Assembly (NCBI GenBank): GCA_963969495.1
Contig: OZ018338.1
Location: forward strand, 50,967,973-51,031,972
Source: Ceratothoa steindachneri
Lineage: Eukaryota > Arthropoda > Malacostraca > Isopoda > Cymothoidae
Length of the DNA: 64,000 bases
Direction of reading: 5' to 3'
The notes under the pieces were generated by a model that saw nothing but the letters and a program-made list of their open reading frames with translations, had not been told where the DNA came from and did not search any database. A program made the translations under genes and the position numbers. Numbering within the stretch: the first letter of the stretch is position 1; each line of letters begins with the position of its first letter. Positions 11,690 to 23,089 of the stretch are shown here, one piece after another.

Positions 11690-14120
11690 GACAAAATCGT
11701 GTATATAATTATGTATCAATATATTCTACACAATTTCATGAATCAGAAACGTCTACTGAAAATACTTTGGGAAAATTAAGATATTTGGCCACATTCAACA
11801 GTAAGCCACCCCATGGTAGCCGCAATTCTAAGGATTTGTTTTTATCCTCAAGAAATAGGGATCATCACTTAGACATTACACAATATTCACTGCTTTCCAT
11901 TCAGATAAAATTGATAAAACTCATATTTCTAACTATAATATTGTGAGTGATGGGGTAAAGTGATACGATGCTGCCATACAACAATGTTCAGTCAAGGAAA
12001 TGAATATCTTGACTGATCTAAATTACATTTAAGGTTAAAATGGTGTAATTGAGTGTTAATAAAATACTTGGCAGAAAGGAAAAAACGTGGGACGGCAATA
12101 AAGTGATAAATATGGGTACAATATTCAACGATCTCTTGTTTTATTCGCATCCAAAACATCAGTGTGTGGTCTTTAATATTTCTTAAAAAGTTCAGGTCAT
12201 GCATCCGTGGGACCACTCCCTACTCTTACCATTAATGGGTTTTTACCTTAAAATGAGCAAATTTTTTAATAGATAGTGGTCATTTTACACGTAGGAGAGT
12301 TATCGTGAAGGGGGTTCGATGACCGGTGAAGCGAACGGAAGTGGTTTAACAGTTTGATAAAGTTGGCATGCAAAGGAATGAGTGGATGAAGATGACGCGT
12401 ATGAAATGATATCTGTTGTAAGTGATGTCAAGTGCAACTCGGCAGTTACAGTCCATCCCAGATTCCTTTCTGCAATACTGAGTTATCTGTCATACCGTTG
12501 TAGCAAACAGTCGATAACAATGGGTAAAAACCTCAGGCTACTGAGGATCAAATCCTAGCGCTTGTTTTTTTTTCGCTTCCTTTTTGAATGAAGATATTTT
12601 CTACTTTCTTCATGGTTCTTCTGTTTACTCATCGTCCGAACTCTTGAATGCAGTGTCTGAAAGAACTAAACTTTCTACCATCACACTAATCTGTCGGTTA
12701 GGTGATATTCGATTTAGTTCGCCACTTTATCATATTTGGATAAAACGCCGAAAGTAAGCCTTACTTGCCTCTTGCTCGAATAAATGTTCATCTTATGAAA
12801 ACTCTCGCATTCGATTTGATGGGCCTCTTCTTTCGATGATTATCATGATTATTATTATTCACTGTTTTCATTTAATCACTCTCTAAGAGATTGCGAAATG
12901 CTTGGTGTGAAATTCGTTCTTGTAACTACTACTGGGAATCGTTTGCCAAATTTTCCGCTCGAAATTTCCAGCCATAAGTGAAAATAGGATCCATATCTGA
13001 TTACGACAGGGAAGGGAACTTAAATGGCGAACTTCATAAGGTCAGACGATTTCGAAGAAAGAGTCCTTTAATTCGTCGCATACTCGCCTAGATTTGCAAT
13101 CCAACTACTGTATAGGGTGAATGCGAATGGAAGAGGAGAGAAGTAAGATTGGTAATAAAGGGTAAAAAGGAGAGAAAGAGTGGAAAAGAAAAATCGTTGA
13201 GGTGAAAACGATTTTGCTCTCCTTCAATGACTTACATAAACATTAAATTTATATTAGATTCACTTGGCGAGATTCCACTAATTCAGGTTTACAAGTGAAG
13301 TAAATTTAGATAATTAAGGAAACCTCTAAATCTGTTGGAATTGGTCTTAATCGTAAATTTAATTGAATGAATGATGAAGGTTAGCAGCGCATCCTGAGTG
13401 GCAAATGTAAATAAATAATCAGTGATGTTATAATAGGATTTACTTAGATTAAATGGATTAATGGACTTAGGAAGGAGTTTATTAGGGTCAAAAGAATCAG
13501 AACTAGAACAGTTCCATAAGGAATAAATGCCACGAGGAGGCGTCAGTGTGAACCCATAACACAAACGCAAATGGCATCTCTCATCACAGTTATAGACACT
13601 ATATAGTTATTATTAAATTTAAAAATCTAGAGGAGGGGGGGGGGGCATCTTTTACAACCATTTAGAATAGTATTAATAAGAATTCGGGTGGCGAATGTGG
13701 ATCGTATCCCTTCATTATTTATGGCAAAGGGATTTCAGTTGTGGAAACTTATTTTTAAGGGGTTTGATCTGGACCCATTTACTAAGGAGGGGGGTTATTG
13801 TTGGAAGTATATAAAACTAACGTAACCTAAGTCAGGTATAATTGGATCAGGTTGTTTTTTACAATAATTTAGAAAGCGAAGCAATATGTAAAAGAAAATG
13901 AAAGGAGGAAACAATATATCAATTGTTGTTTGAGAAAAAATACGTTAAAGTGACGCCTAAATTGTTAAGGTTTAAAAATTATTTTGAAAATATTTGGAAG
14001 TATAGTTTCAAATCTCGGCCTGGCAATTTTAATAACTCCCCCTCCCCCCGCCTTCCCTTCTCAATTTCTCCCTGGTTATTTTCGATGGTACTTACTTTGG
14101 CGAAGTGAGACACCACACAT
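11690..14120. other. Intergenic DNA, no gene recognised
   Basis: Short frames without motifs on both strands. There is a ten-base G run near 13638 and a CCCTCCCCCCG tract near 14040. I find no tandem repeat or transposase motif, and no supportable gene. Confidence 0.5.
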
Positions 14121-14124
14121 ACCA

Positions 14125-14325
14125 TGAGCCTTCGAGAGCTTGATGTTGCTAATGGTCTGGCACCGATGTTTATGCCAAGGATGCCACTCTGGAGTGTAAC
14201 TACCACCTCTTAACGCTTGTCATCACGCCTCTGCTCCCAAAGCTCTTACAGCATCGGGATTATTGAGGTCATATTTCTTGGAACACACAGCGTCTCATCC
14301 ACGTCTGAATTTCGTCAAACGTGAC
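14125..14325 (+). pseudogene. Fragment of the I-like retrotransposon ORF2
   Basis: The nucleotide sequence around GATGCCACTCTGGAG and CATCACGCCTCTGCTCCCAA matches, with many substitutions, the segment of the full-length I-like element at about 36410-36570. That segment links the RT and RNase H domains. The match is collinear and in the same orientation. It begins and ends abruptly, so this is a small internal fragment rather than a 5'-truncated copy with a tail. Confidence 0.65.
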
Positions 14326-14329
14326 CTTT

Positions 14330-15000
14330 CGAATGAATTAAGGGACTACAATCTCTCCCATCTCCAGAGTTAGCTTAGTGCCGAACACGTTGGGGCTCTG
14401 CTCGAGTCCCAACTGACACATTGATTTTAGTGTTTGAACGCCAGAAACTGCCCTAGGTTTATTAAACTGGGTACCTATGTACATGTACCTCCTTGTGAAC
14501 CTCCAATGGTGTGGACACCAAAAATTCATCCATCGCTTCATAGACTCATAACGGGTCCCTCAACTGTAGGCTAGTGGATCTTGGAGTGTGCGACAGCTGC
14601 TACAATATATAGTTAGCTCATGCCCGGTTCCGGCGTAACACAAACTTGTGAAACAAGATTGACCGAAACAAAGCTTGGGCCTTTGTTAGGCTGGCCGAAC
14701 TCAATGGCGTCGCTGTTTTATTGATTTCTTATATAGCCCCTAACGCAAAGATATGGAAGAGGATTAAGAAGATCTAGGGTCGTTATGTCGGTCATAATAC
14801 TCCCACCTTAAATTTGCAACGATCCTTAATGAATAACAGCCTGAAGGTAATCAACGCTTTTGCTAACAATTTCCTTGCTGTCAACAGTATCAGCGGTTAC
14901 AATAAGGCTTTTCTAGCTTATTAATTAAATGAAGAGTTTCAGCCGTCAATTTTACCACGTGCTCCAACCTACAGTATAATGATTTGTTTTACATGAACGA
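14330..15000. other. Unassigned DNA between retrotransposon fragments
   Basis: No motif recognised. The stretch separates two short I-superfamily fragments and may be further decayed retrotransposon sequence, but I cannot show that by reading. Confidence 0.4.
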
Positions 15001-15014
15001 GTTGCGTACTGCAT

Positions 15015-15180
15015 TGTGTCTTCAGCCTTCAGAGACTACAATCCATAGAATTGGCCCTTTGCCGCGTTCGCATCGGCCACACTTATCCACAGCTATCTTA
15101 TTCTCGATGGTGCTCAAATCACCTCTTGATGCCGTTTTTGTTGTGGGGACCAATCAGTCGCCCATTTTCTACTAAAAACT
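15015..15180 (+). pseudogene. C-terminal zinc-finger fragment of an I/Jockey-type retrotransposon
   Basis: One frame reads LQRLQSIELALCRVRIGHTY before losing register. This matches the CRLRIGHTRVTH segment that precedes the terminal Cys-His finger in the full-length I-like element (around 37130-37200). The downstream Cys pair is not preserved. It may belong to the same dead copy as the 14.1-kb fragment or to a related family. Confidence 0.4.
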
Positions 15181-15297
15181 AATTTTGCCATTCTTCGGTC
15201 GTCCCGTTTCTCGACCATTTCAAGCCTGACACGGCTTCGTTTTCTTCTACGAGAGGAATATTTTAAACACTCACTTTTTAAATTTTTCTCATAATGG

Positions 15298-15369
15298 TAT
15301 TCTCCCTTTTTTATAATTATTTTGCCCTATTTGTATTCTCCCTCTTCTATAATTATTTTGCCCTATTTG
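15298..15369. repeat. 36-bp tandem duplication
   Basis: The unit begins TATTCTCCCT and ends TTTGCCCTATTTG. It is present twice head to tail, with two or three substitutions between copies. Confidence 0.85.
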
Positions 15370-15379
15370 TTTGTGCAGC

Positions 15380-16337
15380 CATTTAGAATCTACTTGGATT
15401 GGGTCGCTAGTACTAATACGCCTCTATGAACCATCTCCGGGACGACCACGAAGTTTAGTAACATGTTCAAGTGCTCCAAGTAAGGCTTGGGAATGTCTAT
15501 TGGTATCCCCTAACCGTCTGGATTGTCTCCACGTGCGGATTCAGTTTCGGAATCGTGACTATTGGGGTAGAACTTGCTCAAAAGTAGCAACGGACTGGTG
15601 TGTCTGCATCTGTAAGTACGGTGAGAATAATAATTTTGAACAACTGTCTAGCGATATCATAGGGAGGTAGCATAGAAGCCACTGCTCACTAAAAATCAAT
15701 ATAACGACAGGTTGCCTTTCTGCAAAAGGTACAATGACCGGAGGATGGAAGAATGGAGGAAGGTTATTTGCTCTGACAGAAATCCTTTTTGCTGTTTAGG
15801 ACATCGGTAATATATCGAATTTCCAGAGAAGAAAAGGAGAACGCTATCAAAAAGCATCCTCATTCAATTCATCTATGGAGGTGCTTCTTCTCTAAGGGAA
15901 ACTCCTACCTCATACTTATTCCCTAATATACCACAATAAACAAAAAGGAGTATCTAAAGGTCCTATTAAAGTTTGGATATTTTTACAAATAATTTTGGTT
16001 GTCTTTTATTCTACTCTAAATATAATTACGCATTTGATATTGGGGGATAATATGAAGTAGTGAACGTTTTGAACATCAAAATTTGTTTCTCTTCCTCTTC
16101 TGGCTATAACTGAATATATGTGGAAACTGATAGAGTATTGCGTGAGTAAGCAATTAGTGCAACTCAGCCCACACGGAAAGAGAAACTATGAATTCCGAGT
16201 ACTTTCGGGTGTTATTTCAAGTTCCTTCTCAAGGAATAACAGGGCAGGAATATATAAGCAAGAGGAAAAGAAAGATGAAAGCGGAATAGAACAAGGTCTG
16301 CTGATCAAAAGGTCGCGTGCTCTCACTTATTCTGAAT
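15380..16337. other. Intergenic DNA
   Basis: A 99-codon frame starting at 15371 has no recognisable motif and no homologous partner in the window. Nothing else is identifiable here. Confidence 0.45.
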
Positions 16338-17570
16338 AACCTAGCCAATCATAGCGTATATTGTCTAGCCTAGTATAACCTATAATAGCCCAGCCTAAAC
16401 TTGCCTAGTATAGCAGAGCATATCATAGCCAAGCATAACATAGTATAACCTACCCTAGCCAACATAGGATAGCCTAGCCCTAAAATAGAATAGACTAGCT
16501 GTACCAAGCTAGGATAAATATAGCCTAATTTATCCTACATTAGCTTATTATAGCCTAGCCTAGTTTAGTAGGCCCTAGTCTAATCTAGCATATTATAGTA
16601 TAACCTAGCAAAGGTTAATAGACCCTAGTCTAACCTAGCATAATATAGTATAGCCTAGGTTAGCCTAGTATAGCTTTGCCAGAGCGTAGCATTGCCTAGT
16701 GTGGCCTAGCTTACTATAGCCTAGCCTAACCAGGTATGGCTTAGTATTGCATACCAGAGCCTAGCGTCATCTAGAGTAACCTAGCCTAGTATAGCCAAGC
16801 TAGAATAGGCTAGAATAGCCTAGCAAATATACCCTTACATATGATAGCCTAGCTTAGCATATTATAGCCTAGCTTGGTATAGCGGATGACATTTATCATA
16901 GCCTAGTATATACTAGACTAGTATAGCATGCTATGCCGGAGCCTAGCCTCGCCTAGAGTAGCCTAGCCTAGTATAGCCAAGCTAGAATAGGCTAGAATAG
17001 CCTAGCTAATATATCCTTACATACGATAGCCTAGCCTAGCATAGCATACTATAGGCTAGCTTGGTATAGCCTATCCTAGCATAACCAGACGTAAAATAAT
17101 ATAGCTAAGCGGGATATTAAAGCATAGCCTAGTACATCCTAGAATAGTATACCAGACCATACCTTAGACTAGAATAACTATGCATAGCTTATCCTATTAT
17201 AGCCTTGGTTAGTTAGTCTATCGTAGACTAACATAGTATTGCCTATCATAGCCTAACATAGCCTAGCATAGCAGAGCATAGCCCTCCCTAGCCTATTATA
17301 ATTTAGTCTACCCTAGCATAGCAGAGCATAGCCCTCCCTAGCCTATTATAGCATAGTATAACCTATACTATCCTATTATACTAGAGTCATGTATAGCTTA
17401 ATATTGTCTAGTCTAACATACTATATGCTTTTTTATAGCCTGAATTAGTATATCTTACCCTTGCACATTATATCTTAGCATAGTATAGCCTGGCCTATAA
17501 TAAACTATTTTAGGCTTGCTTAGCAGACTATAGCATATTATAGCCTAGTGTAGTCTAGTCTAGCAGAGTA
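16338..17570. repeat. TAGCC-type minisatellite, about 1.2 kb
   Basis: The whole stretch is built from degenerate pentamer-like words such as TAGCC, TAGTA, TAACC and CATAG, giving phrases like CTAGCCTAGTATAGCC. Higher-order duplications are embedded, for example an about 58-bp unit repeated around 17265-17345 (CTAGCATAGCAGAGCATAGC in both). On its right edge it abuts the 127-bp repeats without a spacer, which links it to the mobile-element candidate described below. Confidence 0.9.
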
Positions 17571-17830
17571 TCGGCCGAATAATTATTATTTTATTGCCAA
17601 AGGAATAATTCCCGGGCTAACCTTGGGAGGACTCTGGCAATTATATCATTAGAAAGAGAATGTAAAGCAATAAAAGGGTTTCAAATTTCGCTAGAATCTG
17701 CCGAATAGTTATGTTATTGCCAAAACAAAATAATTCCCAGGCCATCCTTGTGAGGACTTTGACAATTATGGCATTCGAAAGAGAATGTAAAACAACATAA
17801 TGTTTTCAAATTTCGTTAGAATCAGCCGAA
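17571..17830 (-). repeat. 127-bp tandem repeat units (copy 1)
   Basis: Successive blocks each contain TTCTCTTTC / GAAAGAGAATGTAAA and AATAATTCCCGGG-like words at a spacing of about 125-130 bp. Divergence between units is substantial but register is kept. Confidence 0.8.
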
Positions 17831-17939
17831 TATTTATGATGTGATTACAAAAAACAACAATAAAAGCAAAATGGGGACCGACCGACCGACATAGTGAGAT
17901 GTAGAGTCGCTTACGTTTAGACTCGCACGCGATTAAAAA

Positions 17940-20800
17940 TTGAACAAAACAAACTTTTAGAAACGTGCAATTTTTCTTTTCTGAATTCCTCTTCCCCCCC
18001 TCCCTATTGCTTATATATTCCTGCCAATGGTGTTGTTGGTTACTCGTAATAAATCGTTTCTCTTTTCTTTTAGGCTGTTTCATTTGTATGTATATGGTTA
18101 TGGCCTAGTAGTTTTGCAGATCGATCTGAGAAATGCCCTCCTTAGGGGTACTGCCTAATAGGTAGGTTGAGTCTTCTCTCCCCTCGACACTTTCTCCATC
18201 AAAGTCCCCGAACCCCCCACAACCACGAAATAAATTCACCACAAATAAATTTTGACCAAAGAATGTCTAAAGTTCTTTCACGTGTATGGTTGAATAGGTC
18301 ATATGTCACTCTGGATAGGATCAAATCCATTCCAGCCAAGTCTTTGACGTCTCCAATACTTCTAAATCGAAAATCTTAAGTTAGATTAACTCCTCAAATT
18401 GACCAAATCTGAATATCGAATGAGAACGGGAAATAAATTCAACTTTTTCCAAGAAATTCGGTCACATTTTAGGCGGAAGAGTTGAATTAAGTATAAATAC
18501 ATAGAGAAAAAGAAAGTAAGTCTCTTCGCACAGAAAGTTTTACGGTACGGATTCTGAATAGCCCATACTTAATAGCCTGTATAAGTTATTAAAACAAGTA
18601 GAAACCTTTAGGTCAACAAATATATTGACTCTTTATTGTACATTCTAGAACGGCCCTTTGCCTAATCTGCATTAGGCCGAGTGTGAGTGTTTATAAATAG
18701 TGCAATTTTACCAATAATATATCCTCATACTTAAATATTTTTTATTATAGTCAACCTAACCTAAAATATGTAGGTTAAGTTAATTAATCCAATTTACATG
18801 ACTTGAACATCCTCTCCCGCAATAGAATTTAGGAGTAAGGAAGTTCAAATGAGACATGGAAATGAGCCACTTTACCCTTTGTAAAATCCTTTGGAACGAT
18901 TCCTTCATTACGTGTTTTGATAAACAAATATTGATGAGAGATTTTGTTGGTACTATTTGCTACTTTTTCAGATGGATTTAGCAGATTTTGTGGGAATTTT
19001 GTACTTTAAATATTTCCAATTTGTTAATATACAGAATTTTTCCTTTTCCATTTGTTTAATATTAGAACAAGATTGGTCATTATAAAAATTAATTTCATCG
19101 GGATTTATACGAAAATTCACTGTTCAAAATGTTCAGTCAATGACTTTGTGGTGGTCTCCGTCCGTCGTATTGCTCATAAAGTACATACATGGATTCCCCA
19201 AACACAAAGCTGCGGAAGCGCAAGTCATTCTTCGGGCTAGTCCAGATAGGCCCCAAATCACGTAGGCTTTCTCCTCGAGCTCAACAACCAGCTGGGGAAA
19301 CAGCATTTCCCCCCCACCTTCCTGTCTCATCCAAGTATGGCCTTCTCTAAGTGGGAGGATCAGCCAGGGCTTATTCCCCCAGTGCAAAGTCATGATATAA
19401 AGTGTGAATGCGACGCTACAGCGTGCATTAATAATTTAATTGATAAAGATACCAGGCAATGGCTTCGCCACTTCTCCCTAAGATTAAAATCTAAAATAAA
19501 ATAGCCATGGTTAAATCTTTATAAATTTTCTGAACTTCGCCAATTATAATAATTTTGAAAAGGAACTCTAAACTAAATTTGCCTCCTTTCAAAATACCAC
19601 GTTGCTAAAATAGTTATAGAAGATATATAAAAATAAATTTTCTGAACTTCACCATTTGTAATTCTTTGGGTTTTAAAAAATTCACAAAATTTCGATACTT
19701 ATATTTATTTCTGAACTTTGATAAAAAAAAACACGTCTAGCTATCCTCTCCAACGTGGACTGTACTGTGTTTCTAACCCTGACTTCTAAGCCCCATTCAA
19801 CCTGCACAAAGTTGAAGGTACGAGTAATTGGTGTAATGCGCCAATTTTTATTCACCTGCTTGAAAAATTATATTTTTTTGTATAAAGGTTTTATTCTGTA
19901 TTAAAATCACAACCAATTCTTGATTTTCTTTCTACCAAATAGCGTTAAACCAGTTTTGTTTTCTAAATACAATCAAACTAAAGAAAGTATTGCCAATTTA
20001 ACATTCACATACTCGACCTTATTACCATTTGGAAGCTGATTTTCTCCTCAACATAATCGGCCATAGCTTTCCCTATAATAATCTAGGGTCTTATACTGAA
20101 GTAGACACCCCCAAAATTGGTGTCACTGATTTTCAAATCAAATTAAACTGTGCATAAAAAGAACAGAGAGGGGTCACTGTGGAGCCCACACAAGACCGTG
20201 TAGTCGAATATGAAATGGTACGGAACTTGAGAGGGGATAGGAGGAGTTGACAGGTTAGCAGCCTTACACCGATGAAAGGTCTTGTTGCGCGATTGTGTAG
20301 AAGTATTAGATATGACTGGTGGAACGGTAGGATACGGGGGGGGGGGAGAAATGCTTGCATTAATGGAAGAACGCCATTCATGTTACCGCAATGTGTCTAT
20401 TGGTGTTGGTCGGGGTAGTCTAGGACTGCGGGGTATGTCCGTGCCATCGCGGCGTATAGTCTTGTGTGAATGTATATGTATATGGGTTCTTTTTCGAGTT
20501 TTTACATTTGTCACGTTAAATGTGTGTGGGTGTATGAGTTCGATGGTGTTAATTTGTTGTTTTTGTGTAGTGTGGCCATGCTCTTTTACAAGGGGGTAGC
20601 GACAAGCGCACTTCAGAACAGAGTTCTGAATGTCCTGTGCTTCCCTCTGCTTTGTGAGACACGCAGATGCGAGTGGAATTGCAGCGTATGTGAAGGGCTT
20701 AGGTTAAGATTTTGGTCCCTGTTTGAATGATGGTTTGGTGTGTGTGAAAACTTAGGAATCTGTCAAATGTTGCTCCGAAGTTTTTGATTTTTGGGTTAGT
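17940..20800. other. Intergenic DNA, no gene recognised
   Basis: AT-rich sequence with chance frames. Short telomere-like CCTAACCTAA and its complement occur near 18750-18775 but are not tandem. A moderately GC-rich stretch at 19140-19420 has open frames on both strands with no motif I recognise, and I cannot call it a gene. The region from about 20160 may be the decayed 3' part of the Jockey-like element that follows on the minus strand. Confidence 0.45.
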
Positions 20801-20834
20801 ATGTTAGTCGTTAGGTTCAGGTGGTTGAGGTCCG

Positions 20835-20857
20835 GTGTGTGTGTGTGTGTGTGTGTA
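20835..20857. repeat. (GT)n microsatellite
   Basis: Eleven or so GT dinucleotides in a row, followed by GTATATG. Confidence 0.95.
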
Positions 20858-20859
20858 TA

Positions 20860-21420
20860 TGTAAGTTGTGCATGTAGTCATCGCGTGCACTGTATAGTAT
20901 CACATGTGTCTTCTCAAGATTCGTTGTTAGGAGCCATTTATCCTCATATTCTGACTTCGCGTTGAATAATATTTGCAAGTGGTGTGCGATCTGACCCCAG
21001 ACGAGAATGGTCGCGTCGTTGGCATAGGACAGTGTGTATGTGTGTCTGTTGTCTTCAGGTGGATGTGAAGTGTCATTTGTTTACATCAAGTATAGTGCAG
21101 GATTCAGTACGCTACCCTATGGTGCGCCTGAGCGTGGTGTGAATGAGCGTGACATAATGTTGTTGTATTTTATATGGCATCTCCGATCTATGAGGAAGTG
21201 GGAGAAAAGTCTTTTAGTGCAGAGAGGGAGCTCCATGTTGTTGAGTAGTTTCCAAGGAAATCCTTTGTTCCACACTTTGTCGAAGGCCTTCTCCACGTCA
21301 TTACTGATGGAGAGTGTTTTCTGTTGTGCTTGGCGTGGTTTTTGGAATATGTCATGAGCGATGGTCTCAAACGCTTGAGTGGACCAGCCATCCCTGAAAC
21401 AAATGGAAGGTTAGGGGCGG
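20860..21420 (-). pseudogene. Jockey-like reverse transcriptase relic
   Basis: On the minus strand one reads, in order, GFRDGWSTQAFETIAHDIF, then DVEKAFDKVWNKGFPWKLL (RT motif A with the first Asp), then FTPRSGAP-GSVLNPALYLM (motif B) and LSYANDATILVWGQIAHHL (motif C). Motif C has YAND where active enzymes have Y/FADD, so a metal-binding Asp is lost. Stops interrupt the frame after GAP and within the segment after motif B. Further relics of the same ORF2 may extend to about 21880 upstream and about 20160 downstream. It copied its own RNA at a nicked chromosomal target when active. It is distinct from the Jockey-like pair at 25-28.7 kb. Confidence 0.75.
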
Positions 21421-21821
21421 GGGGGGGGGGGGAGAAGCAGAACCTTTCCTCTACGAAATTCTGCCTAGGTGTTCTAATAGAGAAATAGGTCTTTTTTTTT
21501 GTGTATTAGCATGTTATGTGAGATTTTAAATGGTTGTGTGGAGTGACCAAAGGCGAGTGAGGTGTTGTATAGTTGTGCTGGTGTAGTTTGTAGATGGTGT
21601 CGGGGAGATGCTGATTTATAGTTGCTGGAATGCGGGGTTGGCTGACGGCGTGTTTTGGTGTTGATTTAATATAGTTTTTTTTGTAGACGGTGATAGTATT
21701 AGTTAGTATAGTAGTGTTATCAAGCACCTCCATTTGTATCAGCGGGCTAGAGTCCAAGCTCATCGGCGTGGAGTCGGCAGCATTCCTAGAAGTGCTCTTT
21801 GTGCATATGGTTTGGGTTGAC

Positions 21822-21849
21822 TGTGTGTGTGTGTGTGTGTGTGTGTGTG
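21822..21849. repeat. (TG)n microsatellite
   Basis: About fourteen TG dinucleotides without interruption. Confidence 0.95.
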
Positions 21850-22221
21850 CACTATGTCCCAGTGAGTATTTGATTGTTAGTTAGGAGGGTGGTAGGTTTA
21901 TTAGGATCTGAGCCAAACATCCGCCTGAAAATGGAAGGGTTAGTGCCTTGAGGGTAAACCGCAGTGGGGACTACCTGCACCACGGTCGGTTTCGTTCCTG
22001 CTCCACACATTGTAGGATGCGGGCACGTAGGAGCGTAATGTTGTGTTGCCTTGGGCATCTGTTGTTATTGTTGTTTTATTGTGTAATGACTCTTTTTTAT
22101 TGTAGGGAAAATGTAGTGTTTCATGTGAGTGTATGTTTTTGTTGGTATCTCTAGTTTTCGTGTGGTGTATATGGTGTCCATGAGTGAACACCAGTAGTTG
22201 TCAGTGTTTTGTTTTTTTCCA

Positions 22222-23065
22222 AAATTTTAGGAGCCCTACTTAGGCATAAGTCGCCGTACCTTACCAAAGCCTAATACTACATGAAAAAAATGGCTAAAAA
22301 ACAACAACAAAAAGTGCAAAAAAAGAAAAAGGACGGAAAAGGGTTCCAGTGTCGGGGATAGGCCCACTTTCTCCTGGCTTAGGAACATGCGACCTACAAC
22401 AAACAGTCAAATAAAGTGGAGTAGGCCAGGTTCCTCGAAAAAATCGTATAGTCCGCAAGTCTGTGTGCACAAACCAGACCCGAGTACAAGGTTCAAGCGG
22501 TAGCGACACCGCTCATCCAGGTACTCGGACAGATAACGTGCGCGAAGATCACCCAGAATGGGACATTCAACAAGAATGTGCCGAACAGTCTGGGGGACAA
22601 GGCATCGTCACAAGAAGACGGTGCGTCCCGCGAGTGTGTCTAATTCGGAAACGACAGAAAGCAACCTGAAGCCGTCGCGGCATTGGGGAGTAGGTCCATG
22701 GCAACAGTCGCAGCGCAATGGCAAGCAATTTTATGTTCCCCTCGATCGTCTCCCATCTTCTTTGCCAAGCAGCACGAAGAACTGCCCGTATTCATGCCAT
22801 GTAATCAGGGTGAAGAAGAGCGCTACGCAGGTCTACTCGCCAAAACTCGCGAACTCTTTGGCCTCCTCATCGGTACGCCCATTCCCCACAATTCCTATAT
22901 GTCCAGGAACCCAGCTGAAAATAGTCTCGCTATCGCATCGGGTCGCCAAAACCGCGGCGTCACGTATATCACGAACCCTAGGATGCAGAGATTCCAATGC
23001 CCCGAGAGCACTCAGTGCTCTTTGTGAGTCGCTATAAATCATAAAGCGATGTATTGCAATTAGCC
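22222..23065 (-). pseudogene. 5'-truncated copy of the I-like retrotransposon (RNase H to 3' end)
   Basis: The minus strand encodes IYSDSQRALSALGALES, then SWVPGHIGIVGNGRTDEEAK. This is RNase H sequence nearly identical in wording to the full-length element at 36.7-36.95 kb. The finger-to-C-terminus region follows in broken frames. The 3' untranslated part matches too: ACGGCGACTTATGCC here against ACGGCGACTAATGCC in the full element, ending in an A-rich stretch. Truncation lies just upstream of the third RNase H motif, typical of incomplete target-primed reverse transcription. Frameshifts and stops make it dead. The right arm of the terminal stem-loop is degraded. Confidence 0.88.
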
Positions 23066-23089
23066 CCACCGTGAAATCAGAGGCAGCAC

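Larger units (their letters stand above)
16338..17935 (-). mobile_element. Head + 127-bp repeat + minisatellite element, copy 1 (Helentron/DINE-like candidate)
   Basis: Read on the minus strand, it starts with a head at about 17935-17831 (TCGCGTGCGAGTCTA, then GCGACTCTACATCTC, then triple GGTC in TCGGTCGGTCGGTCC). Two to three diverged units of about 127 bp follow. Each contains TTCTAACGAAATTTGAAA, a TTTACATTCTCTTTC core, a GCCAAAGTCCTC-like segment and GGGAATTATTTTG. The TAGCC minisatellite comes last. The same head and unit occur at 39.7-44.4 kb on the plus strand with a different minisatellite. There is no coding capacity. Conserved head plus core tandem repeats plus variable array is typical of Helentron-associated (DINE-like) elements. 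That assignment is inference. Confidence 0.65.

Noticed and set aside
18740..18780. Telomere-like CCTAACCTAA
   Set aside because: Two units on one strand and a single inverse copy. Not an array.
19133..19393. 86-codon minus-strand frame in a GC-richer patch
   Set aside because: No motif, overlapping frames on both strands, and no splice or start context that would support an exon.
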